From contig NZ_AUIV01000024.1 of assembly GCF_000423885.1 (NCBI RefSeq), forward strand, positions 5,636-69,635: DNA of 64,000 bases. Direction: 5' to 3'. The position numbers were made by a program, and so were the translations under genes. Numbering within the stretch: position 1 is the first letter of the stretch; each line of letters opens with the position of its first letter. Positions 43,193 to 50,840 of the stretch are shown piece after piece. The DNA comes from Thermomonas fusca DSM 15424 (GTDB lineage: Bacteria > Pseudomonadota > Gammaproteobacteria > Xanthomonadales > Xanthomonadaceae). The notes beneath the pieces were generated by a model, which was not told the DNA's origin, ran no database searches, and was given only the letters and a program-made list of their open reading frames with translations.

Positions 43193-44044
43193 ATGCGCGC
43201 GCACATCCGCGAGTTCCGCCTGGTCGCGATGTGCCGGGTGCTGGGCGTGCACCGCAGCGGCTACTACGCCTGGTTGCGCCAAGGCACCAGTGCCCGCGAG
43301 CGGGACGATCAGCGCCTGCTGGGGCTGATCAGGCACCACTGGCTGGCCAGCGGCGCGGTGTATGGCTATCGCAAGATCACCTTGGACCTGCGGGAAGCCG
43401 GCGAGCATTGCAGCCGGCACCGCGTCCGGCGGCTGATGAAGGCCGAGGGCCTGCGGGCGCAGGTGGGCTATGGCGGCAAGCCGCGCCACCGCGGCGGCCC
43501 GGTCGGTGCCGTGGCGAACGTGCTCAACCGGGACTTCACGCCGCATGCCCCGAACAAGGTCTGGGTCACGGACATCACCTACATCCGCACCTACGAGGGC
43601 TGGCTGTTCCTGGCGGCAGTGATGGACTTGTACTCGCGCCAGATCGTCGGGTGGGCAACGGCGTCCACGATGACCAGCGACCTGGTGCTGCAGGCGCTGA
43701 TGGCGGCGGCATGGCGACGCAAGCCCGGCCCGGGCGTGCTGGTCCACTCCGACCAGGGCTGCCAGTTCACCAGCAACGACTGGCAGTCGTTCCTGAAGGC
43801 GCACCGGATGGTGCCGAGCATGAGCCGTCGCGGGAACTGCCACGACAACGCCGTGGCCGAGAGCTTCTTCAGCGTCCTGAAGAAGGAGCGGATCAAGCGG
43901 CGGATCTACCCGACGCGAGCCACTGCTGCTTCGGACGTGTTCGACTACATCGAGATGTTCTACAACCCGATTCGCCGGCATGGTTCCGCTGGCGGCATGT
44001 CACCGGTAGAGTTCGAAAAGCGCTACGCGCAGAGCGGCGACTGA
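43193..44044 (+). CDS. IS3-family transposase OrfB (DDE integrase)
   Basis: The frame, open from the frameshift site, encodes the catalytic part: an HTH_21-like segment (GYYAWLRQ, YGYRKITLDLRE) and an rve integrase core. The DDE residues are in VWVTDITYI, LVHSDQGCQF and NCHDNAVAESFFSVLKKE. The C-terminus FYNPIRRHGSAGGMSPVEFE is the family ending. The listed start is the first ATG; the functional protein is probably the OrfAB fusion made by -1 frameshifting. Confidence 0.95.
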   Translation: MRAHIREFRLVAMCRVLGVHRSGYYAWLRQGTSARERDDQRLLGLIRHHWLASGAVYGYRKITLDLREAGEHCSRHRVRRLMKAEGLRAQVGYGGKPRHRGGPVGAVANVLNRDFTPHAPNKVWVTDITYIRTYEGWLFLAAVMDLYSRQIVGWATASTMTSDLVLQALMAAAWRRKPGPGVLVHSDQGCQFTSNDWQSFLKAHRMVPSMSRRGNCHDNAVAESFFSVLKKERIKRRIYPTRATAASDVFDYIEMFYNPIRRHGSAGGMSPVEFEKRYAQSGD

Positions 44045-44070
44045 GTGTCTATGGAACTCTGGTCGGTCCA
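44043..44070 (-). repeat. Right inverted repeat of the IS3-family element
   Basis: Ends CTGGTCGGTCCA on the plus strand, the reverse complement of the left terminus TGGACCGACCAG. It is followed directly by the CAG target duplication. Confidence 0.9.
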
Positions 44071-44085
44071 CAGCCTGACTGGCGG

Positions 44086-44114
44086 ACTATAAAGAATGAA
44101 TCAATTCTTAACAA
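44086..44114 (-). promoter_or_regulatory. Original promoter of the TonB receptor, now separated from its gene by the IS
   Basis: On the minus strand TTGTTA (44109-44114), a 17-base spacer and TATAGT (44086-44091) match the promoter of the paralogous receptor at 50.66-50.69 kb. The sequence downstream of both -10 boxes is also alike (AGTCAGGC). The transcription start would be near 44079, nine bases before the IS end. Confidence 0.7.
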
Positions 44115-44281
44115 TAACAAAAATAATTCTGACATGTGGGCCTGTCCTGTGGGCTGCAACAGCGCGCCGGACCCGCGCCTGCACGCCCCCCGCCATCGCG
44201 CCGGCGACGGTGGGGGAGCGCGGCTTGCCGCTGCAAGGAGGCGGACCCCTGGGCCGCATCTCTACGCCTCGGCGGAACGAG

Positions 44282-45871
44282 CTATCGATCACCCGCGGGG
44301 AAGTTGGCATCAACTGCCTGCAGCGCCGCCGACAGTGGTCGCAGGTGATCGGCATAGGCCATCCACTTGGGGATGTCCCGGCGGACCACGCCCTGCCGGA
44401 CCTGGACTGCGCTGGCGGTTGCCACTGCGCGGCCGCTGCTCCGCGGATCACTCATTGCCGGTAGGTACTCGATTCCGCAGAAGCCGGCGACTCGGCGCAT
44501 TGTTGCCTCGGGGTCGCGGGTGAGCGCCGCATAGTCCACGTCGAGGATGCGGCCAGGGAATCGCGCATGCCAGTGCGCCATCAGCCGCCGGTACTGCAGG
44601 AAGTATCCGGCCAGTTCCAGCTGGTCGTACGAGTAGGGGTTGGCGTCCGAAAACAGCTCGCGAAGATTGGAGAAGCAAGTCTCCATCGGGTCCCGCACCA
44701 TGTGCAGGATCCGGGCTTGCGGCAACGCCTGGCAGATGAACCCGATATTGAGAAAGTTGGATGGCAACTTGTCGGTGAAGAAGCGCTCCTCGCCCAGGCG
44801 CCAGGACATGCCATCGATGTAGCGGCGCCCCACTGCGCCGAAGTCGATCCCGGGCGCCCGCGCCACGAGGCCAGCATCGATAACGCCGCGGCAATGTCGA
44901 TCCGTTGCATAGCGCATGGCGCTGGTGAAATCGTAGAGCTCGCCCACGCCGCGCACCGCCGGACTGGCGTCCAGCAGCTGTTCCAGCAAGGTGGTGCCGG
45001 AGCGATGCATGCCAACGATGAACACCGGCGTCGGCCCGTGGCCCGCGGGCGTCGCCAACGGATTGGACACAGGCATCGCCACCAGCGCATCAACCAGACG
45101 GACACTGTCATCGAGGTGGTACCGCAGGGTGGCGCGTTTCGCGGCGCACGCTCGCTGCAGCGCCTGCCAGGCGGATTCGTGTTCCCCCAGGTCATCCAGC
45201 TCTTTGTGCAGCGCGAATGCAAGCGAGGCCTCTTCCTGTGGCGGAAGGCCTGGACGCGCAAGCTGGGCACGCAACCGCACGATGTGATTGTTCTCAGCGG
45301 TCGCCTTCCGCACGTGTGCCAGGAACCAGTGCGCCTGTCCAATCTGGGGGGCGATGGCGATGCAACGTTCGAACTCGGCGGCGGCCTCGTCAATGCGACC
45401 GAGATAGGTCAATACCTGGCCGCGCGAAAGCAAAGTGGGGGGATAACGGGGGTCCGCCCTGCGCGCCTCGTCCAGATGGATCAACGCGGCTTCCTGCATG
45501 TTCAGGTAGGACAGCTGCGCGGCATAACCCAACAGCAGTGGGATCGGAATGGCGTCCAGGGGACCGGATCCTCGGATCAGCTCCAGCAGCGGACCGGCCT
45601 CGTTGATCGTTCGCAGGCGGGCCGCCAGCTGCTGGCGGGTGTCCGGCTTGGTGGGCCGCAACGTGTATGCCATCAGCGCAGCGGTGCGCGCGTTCCGATA
45701 ACGACCGGCCAACGACTCCGCGTACGATGCCTCCACCAAGTGCTTGGCCTTGGTTTCCGGATCCACCCGGATTCCCTCCAGCAATCCGTGCAGTGCCTTG
45801 AAATCGTTGTTTTCCGCAAGTGGTGCGGCATACTCCAGCATCGCCTGCATTGGCGCATCGGTATTGCTCAC
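44282..45871 (-). CDS. TPR-sulfotransferase (Sulfotransfer_3 type), first copy
   Basis: The 529-residue protein has an N-terminal TPR-like helical region (about 1-250: KHLVEASYAESLAGRYRNAR, ALIHLDEARRADPRYPPTLL, AAAEFERCIAIAPQIGQAHW). The C-terminal sulfotransferase domain has the PAPS 5'-phosphosulfate loop FIVGMHRSGTTLLEQLL and the 3'-phosphate site HMVRDPMETCFSNLRELF; EERFFTDKLPSNFLNIGFI is also typical. It would transfer sulfate from PAPS to a sugar, lipid or tyrosine. The GTG at 45871 overlaps the stop of the second sulfotransferase gene. Both lie between paralogous TonB receptors. The substrate is unknown. Confidence 0.9.
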   Translation of the reverse strand: MSNTDAPMQAMLEYAAPLAENNDFKALHGLLEGIRVDPETKAKHLVEASYAESLAGRYRNARTAALMAYTLRPTKPDTRQQLAARLRTINEAGPLLELIRGSGPLDAIPIPLLLGYAAQLSYLNMQEAALIHLDEARRADPRYPPTLLSRGQVLTYLGRIDEAAAEFERCIAIAPQIGQAHWFLAHVRKATAENNHIVRLRAQLARPGLPPQEEASLAFALHKELDDLGEHESAWQALQRACAAKRATLRYHLDDSVRLVDALVAMPVSNPLATPAGHGPTPVFIVGMHRSGTTLLEQLLDASPAVRGVGELYDFTSAMRYATDRHCRGVIDAGLVARAPGIDFGAVGRRYIDGMSWRLGEERFFTDKLPSNFLNIGFICQALPQARILHMVRDPMETCFSNLRELFSDANPYSYDQLELAGYFLQYRRLMAHWHARFPGRILDVDYAALTRDPEATMRRVAGFCGIEYLPAMSDPRSSGRAVATASAVQVRQGVVRRDIPKWMAYADHLRPLSAALQAVDANFPAGDR

Positions 45872-47442
45872 GCTCTGGCCTCCACTTCCTGCGGATAGCC
45901 GCATCGGGCCAGCTCGTCCAGCATCGGCGCCAGCCTTTGAGCGTACCGGCGCCAGGCACCGACATGGCGCGTACTCACGGACTCACGCACTTGAACGGCA
46001 CTGGCGGTGGGGACGCTTTCCCGGGCAGCAGACATCGACCGATCCGGCAGGTCGAGCAGGAGCTTGAGCCCTGCAATGGCTGCCTCCGGCTGTCGCGCAA
46101 ATGCCTCGTATTCCACGAATGCCACGCGCGGGTTGGCAACCTCCCTTACCTGCTGCAAGAACCTGTCGTAGCGGGCGTACTGCCGCGCCACTTCTTCCTG
46201 CGCATAGCTATAGGGGTAGGACGCGGCAAACCATTCCTTCAGATTGGAGAAGCAGGCGTCGGCGGGCGCACGCCGCACGCAGACAATTCTGGCGTCCGGC
46301 AACGAGGCAAGGATGTGGCCGATGGCCAGATAGTTCTCCGGCCATTTGTCGGCATAGAACGCCTGTCCGTGCGCACGCCAACGGGTGTGCTCCAGATAGC
46401 GTTCGCCCAGGAGTCCTGCAGGCAGCGCTGCCATCGCCTGCAGCAATCCCGCATCGACGTTGAACGAGCCCGCACGCTGGGTCACCCAGCGCATCTGTGT
46501 CGCAAGATCGCGGAGCTCGCCTGCGCTGGCCACGTCGGTTTGCGCACAAAGTGCCCGCTCGATCACCGTGGTGCCGCTCCGCGGCAGTCCGACGATGAAC
46601 ACCGGCATGGGACCCGCCGGCTCTAGCCGAGTTTCTTCCCGCGGATGCTTCAATGCCTGCGCAGCAGCCTCGAACAATGCGTCCTGTGCCGCCTCGTCGT
46701 AGCGCAGCTGCGCTCGACGTAACCGCATCGCGGTGTCCAGCGCTTCCCACGCCTGCGCCGGCTCGCCATCACGATCCAATTCGTGGAACAGGCTGTACCA
46801 CAGCAGCGCCGCCTCCGCTCCCTGCCCTGCTGCACCTGCGACCAGCCGCTTGAGCCGATTGATCCGGGCACCGCGGCCATCCTCGACACCCAGCTTGGCC
46901 AGCGCCCAATGCGCCGGTGCCAGCTCCGGGTTACCGCGCACGCTTGCCTCCAGCGCCCGCTCCGCCGCTTCAAGATCGCCGGCATACATCTGGTTCAGGC
47001 CCAGCAGGTACTGCATCGCCGGGGCACCCGCCATGCCCGCCGCCATCGCACGCTGCAACAGGGGCAACGCCGCATCGGGAAGCATGTGGTCGGACAGCAT
47101 CTTGCCGACTTCTGCCAGCGCTCCCGGCGTGGGCTGCGCCGCAGGCAATGCATTTGCGCAGGCCAGCGCAGCGTGGGTTTCCCCCAACCGCAGCAGCAGT
47201 TTGCAAAGCATTTCCAGCAGCGTCGAGTCCGCCTGTGCCTTGCGGAAGGCTTCCAGGGCATGCGCAACCGCGCCCCGCACATTGCCGGCGCGCTGGTCGG
47301 CAACGGCCAAGCGTAGGTGTGCATAGGGCGCGATCGCAGGATCGCCAACCAGTTCCGCATAGAGCGCGCGCGCCTGCGCATCTTCGCCCCCTGCACTCAG
47401 CTGCTCAGCCTCTTGCCACTTGCGGCTTGCATCCACATCCAT
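45868..47442 (-). CDS. TPR-sulfotransferase (Sulfotransfer_3 type), second copy
   Basis: The 524-residue protein has the same layout as its neighbour: TPR-like repeats (WQEAEQLSAGGEDAQARALY, AALPLLQRAMAAG, DLEAAERALEASVRGNPELA) to about residue 250, then a sulfotransferase domain. The PAPS loop is FIVGLPRSGTTVIERAL and the second site VCVRRAPADACFSNLKEWF; FYADKWPENYLAIGHI is the conserved segment between. The ATG at 47442 follows AGGAG. Sequence identity to the other copy is limited, suggesting different substrates or steps. It is transcribed just downstream of the second TonB receptor but after a strong terminator. Confidence 0.9.
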   Translation of the reverse strand: MDVDASRKWQEAEQLSAGGEDAQARALYAELVGDPAIAPYAHLRLAVADQRAGNVRGAVAHALEAFRKAQADSTLLEMLCKLLLRLGETHAALACANALPAAQPTPGALAEVGKMLSDHMLPDAALPLLQRAMAAGMAGAPAMQYLLGLNQMYAGDLEAAERALEASVRGNPELAPAHWALAKLGVEDGRGARINRLKRLVAGAAGQGAEAALLWYSLFHELDRDGEPAQAWEALDTAMRLRRAQLRYDEAAQDALFEAAAQALKHPREETRLEPAGPMPVFIVGLPRSGTTVIERALCAQTDVASAGELRDLATQMRWVTQRAGSFNVDAGLLQAMAALPAGLLGERYLEHTRWRAHGQAFYADKWPENYLAIGHILASLPDARIVCVRRAPADACFSNLKEWFAASYPYSYAQEEVARQYARYDRFLQQVREVANPRVAFVEYEAFARQPEAAIAGLKLLLDLPDRSMSAARESVPTASAVQVRESVSTRHVGAWRRYAQRLAPMLDELARCGYPQEVEARA

Positions 47443-47500
47443 CGTGCCACTCCTTTCCCGCACCATGCCGTCGGACTGTAATCGCGCACGGCACGATCAA

Positions 47501-47532
47501 CAAAAAAGGACGGCCGCACTAGGCGGCCGTCC
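47501..47532 (-). terminator. Intrinsic terminator of the TonB receptor gene at 47.6 kb
   Basis: Minus-strand stem GGACGGCCGC/GCGGCCGTCC (10 bp, short loop) followed by TTTTTT, 22 bases after the receptor stop. It separates the receptor from the sulfotransferase genes. Confidence 0.92.
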
Positions 47533-47554
47533 GAATTAACACAGTGGATCAGTA

Positions 47555-50500
47555 TCAGAAGTCGTACTGGACCATGAAGCGGACCGAGCGCGGCGTCTGG
47601 TAGCCGTTGGCGGCCTTCCAGAGGTTCGGCTGCCAGTTACCGGAGCCATCCTCGCCCTGTTCGATCACGTTGACCGCGTCCTGACTGTTGAGGACGTTGA
47701 ACACGTCAACCTTGAAGGTCAGGTGCTTGTCGGCAAACGCCGGGGTCCAGGCCACGTTCAGATCCAGCTTCCGGGTCCAAGGCAGGCGACCCGAGGTACC
47801 ACGCGGGGTCAGTTCACCCTGGCAGTAGAAGTAGCCGTTGGCATACCCCGAGTTGATCGGGTGGAAGCCGAAGCAGTTGATCGGACGACCGGACTGGACG
47901 ATCAGGTTGCCGCCGACGGTCACGGTATCCGTGATGTCGTAGCTGCCGAACAGCTTGAAGCTGTGGCGACGGTCGTTCGGCAGGTAGCCGTAGGAACCTT
48001 CGGTCAGCTCCGGATAGTCGAAGTCCTGGGTGGTGCCGGTATCGTCCTGGCCGATATCCGACTTCACGCCGCCTTCGGTGTTGCCGATGCTCTTGGCGAA
48101 GGTGTACGAACCCTGCAGGAACGCGCGGTCCCAGCTGCCTTCGAAGAAGACTTCAAACGCGGTGTACTTGCGCTTGGCCTTCGGACCCAGCTGGTCGGCG
48201 GTCAGCTTGACCTCTTCCAGCGTGCCGTCGCCGTTGATGTCCATCTTGAAGGTGGCATCGCTACCCGGGTTGTACAGGTGGCAGAAGGCGAAACCGGGGT
48301 TGTACACCGCGATATCACTGTTCTGGTCCTTGTCCCCAACTTCCTGGAAGCCGCCGCTGCCGTTGTCGGTGAAGCCATTCGCCAGCGCCCACTCGATGAT
48401 CGGCCGGTAGTCGCACTGGTCGTCGATCGCGGCCTTCAGGTCGCGACGGATCAGGCGCGCACCCAGCGACAGGTTGTCGGTCAGTTCCTTCTGGAAGCCC
48501 AGGATGAACTCGTCCTGGTACATCGGCTTCAGGCCCTGGTCCGCGATGGTCTGCGGATTCTTGCCCACGCCGAACTCGTTGTTGAGGTAGCGGATCGGAC
48601 GACCATTGGCCGGATTGTTGATCAGGGTCAGGCCGGTGGGCGCACCAGTGGCCGCATCAACGCCGGTGTAGGTGTAGAACTGCTCGCTGTAGAGCGACTT
48701 CGATGCACCGCGCACCGCCACGGTGGCGGTCAGCGGCAGCGCATAGCGGCCGGCGTTACCGTAGACCTTGAAGCTGGAGTCGCCGTTCACGTCCCAAGAG
48801 AAGCCCAGGCGCGGAGCGAACTGGTTCTTGATCTTTGCGAAGGTCTCGCCGTCACCGTTCTGATTGTCAAACGTGTCCCAACGCGCGCCGAGGTAGGCAA
48901 TGAAGTTGGGGGTGATGCTCCAGCTGTCTTCCAGGTAGAACGCGGTTTGGTCCACGGCCACGGTGGAGCCGGACTGGAACACGCGCTTGCGCACGACTTC
49001 GTTCTCACCGGTAAAACCAGTGCGGGTATAGCGACCATAGCGCCACACCACGCCGCCGGAGTAGGACTCACCGGCCACCGACTCGAAGTTGTCGATGTCC
49101 ACGCCGCCGCGCAGCAGGTGGTTGCCCAGCTGCCATTCGGCGTCGATGCGGAACTGGTCGCGGGTGTCCTTGGCGTCCGGACGACCCAGGAAGTTGTCCA
49201 GCGCGCAACCGGCGCGGCGAGGCGTCTGACCATTCACAGCCGACGGACGCGAATCCACAATGACCGGGCAACCGTTAGCCGGCACGCCGACATTGCCGGT
49301 GTAGCTGTTCACCGTGCCGTTGGCGGTGACCGAATAGTTGCTGCGCGAGGACTCGCTGGTACCAGCCAGCACGGTCAGGGTGAGGCTGTCGCTCAGGTAG
49401 CCGGTGTACTTGGCGATATAGGTTTCGCCGCCGCGCTCGTCGAACGCCGTGCCCTGGTACTGGTTGAGCTGCGGGTTGATCGGCTTCAGCGGATCGGAGT
49501 ACGAGGTCGAGTAGTAGTCGGTTTCGTACTTGCGCTTGTCGGAGATGCCGGTGAACTCAAGGATATTGTTATCGTTGATGTTCCAGTCCATCTTCAACAG
49601 CCACTTCGGCTGCTTGTTGGTGCCGACGGTGCTGAAGCCGCGCGACGAGGACATCGCCTTGCCTTCGCCGATGTCGGTGTACTGCACCAGACCGTAGGCG
49701 AACAGGCGGTCCTGCACCAGCGCGCCGCTGGCCCAGGCCGACGCGGTCATCTCGGTGCCGACGGTGTTGTTGCTGCGATCAGCCGACAGCGTGCCGTCGT
49801 TGAGGTAGTAGCTGTCCGGGGTTTCGTTCAGGCTGCTCGGCGACCAGAACACATTGGCGCCGGCCTTGAAATCATTGGAGCCGCGCTTGGAGATCTGGTT
49901 GACCACGCCGCCGGTGGAGCGACCGAACTCGGCGCCGTAGCCGCCGGTCTTGGTCTGCTGCTCGGCGATCGCCTCGAACGGGATCTGCGCGAAGTTCAGG
50001 TTGTTGAAGCTGTTGGTGATGTTGAAGCCGTTGAAGAAGTACTGGTTCTCCGCCACCGAGGAACCACCGAACGACGCCAGGTTGCCGAAGGCGCTGTCGC
50101 CGCGCACGGTACCCGGGGCCAGCAGGGCCACCGAGGTGGTGTCGCGCGACACCGGGATCTTGGCGATCTGCTCGGCGGTCAGGATGGTGGTGGACTCGAC
50201 CGACGATACGTCGATCGGGTTGATCGCACCGGAACCGACAACGGTCACGGCGTCCAGGGTGGTCGCATCAGCCGAGACGAAATCGACGTTGGCGGCACCG
50301 CCCACGTTGACGTTCACGGTGCGCGGCGAACCGCCGTTGCGGCTGACCTGGTACTGGCCGGTCGGCAGCTGCGAGAAGCGATAGGAGCCGGTCGCATCCA
50401 CGGTGATGGTGCGGCTGAAGCCGGTCGACTGGTTGGTGACGGTAACGGTGTCGCCAGCAACCGCACGGCCGACGACCGCACCAGCGGTATTGGTCTGCGC

Positions 50501-50584
50501 CTGCACGCCGCCGACGAAACACAGACCCAGAGCGACGGTCAACGCGCTCTGCTTCAGGCCTTTCGCGAGGTAGTTAGAAGCCAT
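47555..50584 (-). CDS. Oar-like TonB-dependent outer-membrane receptor, intact copy
   Basis: The 1,009-residue receptor has a signal peptide (SALTVALGLCFVGGVQAQ), a carboxypeptidase-regulatory-like domain (TVTNQSTGFSRTITVDATGS, YRFSQLPTGQYQVSRNGG), a plug (VALLAPGTVRGDSAFG, GGYGAEFGRSTGGVVNQISK) and a large barrel ending FMVQYDF. The N-terminal 20 residues are almost identical to the copy at 39.6 kb. The ATG at 50584 is used because MASNYLAKGL aligns with the MASSYLAKGL start of the paralogue. It has its own promoter and terminator. The ligand is unknown; the sulfotransferase neighbours hint at a sulfated compound. Confidence 0.94.
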   Translation of the reverse strand: MASNYLAKGLKQSALTVALGLCFVGGVQAQTNTAGAVVGRAVAGDTVTVTNQSTGFSRTITVDATGSYRFSQLPTGQYQVSRNGGSPRTVNVNVGGAANVDFVSADATTLDAVTVVGSGAINPIDVSSVESTTILTAEQIAKIPVSRDTTSVALLAPGTVRGDSAFGNLASFGGSSVAENQYFFNGFNITNSFNNLNFAQIPFEAIAEQQTKTGGYGAEFGRSTGGVVNQISKRGSNDFKAGANVFWSPSSLNETPDSYYLNDGTLSADRSNNTVGTEMTASAWASGALVQDRLFAYGLVQYTDIGEGKAMSSSRGFSTVGTNKQPKWLLKMDWNINDNNILEFTGISDKRKYETDYYSTSYSDPLKPINPQLNQYQGTAFDERGGETYIAKYTGYLSDSLTLTVLAGTSESSRSNYSVTANGTVNSYTGNVGVPANGCPVIVDSRPSAVNGQTPRRAGCALDNFLGRPDAKDTRDQFRIDAEWQLGNHLLRGGVDIDNFESVAGESYSGGVVWRYGRYTRTGFTGENEVVRKRVFQSGSTVAVDQTAFYLEDSWSITPNFIAYLGARWDTFDNQNGDGETFAKIKNQFAPRLGFSWDVNGDSSFKVYGNAGRYALPLTATVAVRGASKSLYSEQFYTYTGVDAATGAPTGLTLINNPANGRPIRYLNNEFGVGKNPQTIADQGLKPMYQDEFILGFQKELTDNLSLGARLIRRDLKAAIDDQCDYRPIIEWALANGFTDNGSGGFQEVGDKDQNSDIAVYNPGFAFCHLYNPGSDATFKMDINGDGTLEEVKLTADQLGPKAKRKYTAFEVFFEGSWDRAFLQGSYTFAKSIGNTEGGVKSDIGQDDTGTTQDFDYPELTEGSYGYLPNDRRHSFKLFGSYDITDTVTVGGNLIVQSGRPINCFGFHPINSGYANGYFYCQGELTPRGTSGRLPWTRKLDLNVAWTPAFADKHLTFKVDVFNVLNSQDAVNVIEQGEDGSGNWQPNLWKAANGYQTPRSVRFMVQYDF

Positions 50585-50659
50585 TTTGTTGTAACCCCCA
50601 TAGGGACGAAGTGACAAAGGAAATCAAGTACGCCCGACCTCAGACGGCCTGACTTCCCG

Positions 50660-50689
50660 ACTATAGAGCAGTCAACATTTATTTAACAA
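50660..50689 (-). promoter_or_regulatory. Promoter of the intact TonB receptor gene
   Basis: TTGTTA (50684-50689), an 18-base spacer and TATAGT (50660-50665) on the minus strand, 76 bases before the start codon. The -35 region TTGTTAAATAAA is shared with the barrel-like gene at 36.5 kb, and the layout with the IS-interrupted receptor. Confidence 0.7.
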
Positions 50690-50786
50690 CCCCCTCAGAC
50701 CGCATTCATCTTGTGGGACACGCATTCAGTTTCGTGGGCAACGGTCACCGTCTCGACATGTTTGCGCAGGCGGCGCAGACGCCTGA

Positions 50787-50817
50787 AAAGCGAAGCCCCG
50801 CACGAGGCGGGGCTTCG
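50787..50817 (-). terminator. Terminator after pckG
   Basis: CGAAGCCCCGC and GCGGGGCTTCG form an 11-bp perfect stem with a five-base loop, followed on the minus strand by C and TTTT. It lies 24 bases after the pckG stop. Confidence 0.8.
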
Positions 50818-50840
50818 GATGCAGCCGTGTAGCTACCGGC

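Larger units (their letters stand above)
42831..44070 (+). mobile_element. Complete IS3-family insertion sequence (1,240 bp)
   Basis: The element is bounded by ~28-bp imperfect inverted repeats beginning TGGACCGACCAG at both ends. It is flanked by a 3-bp direct duplication, CAG, at 42828-42830 and 44071-44073. It encodes two overlapping ORFs joined by a -1 frameshift site (seven A at 43142-43148), the IS3 pattern. It lies opposite to the TonB receptor gene, inside the receptor's 5' leader. Intact ends and ORFs suggest a recent, potentially active insertion. Confidence 0.95.

Noticed and set aside
44189..44217. Strong terminator after the first sulfotransferase gene
   Set aside because: An imperfect C/G-rich hairpin exists but it has bulges and no U-run, so it was not listed as a feature.
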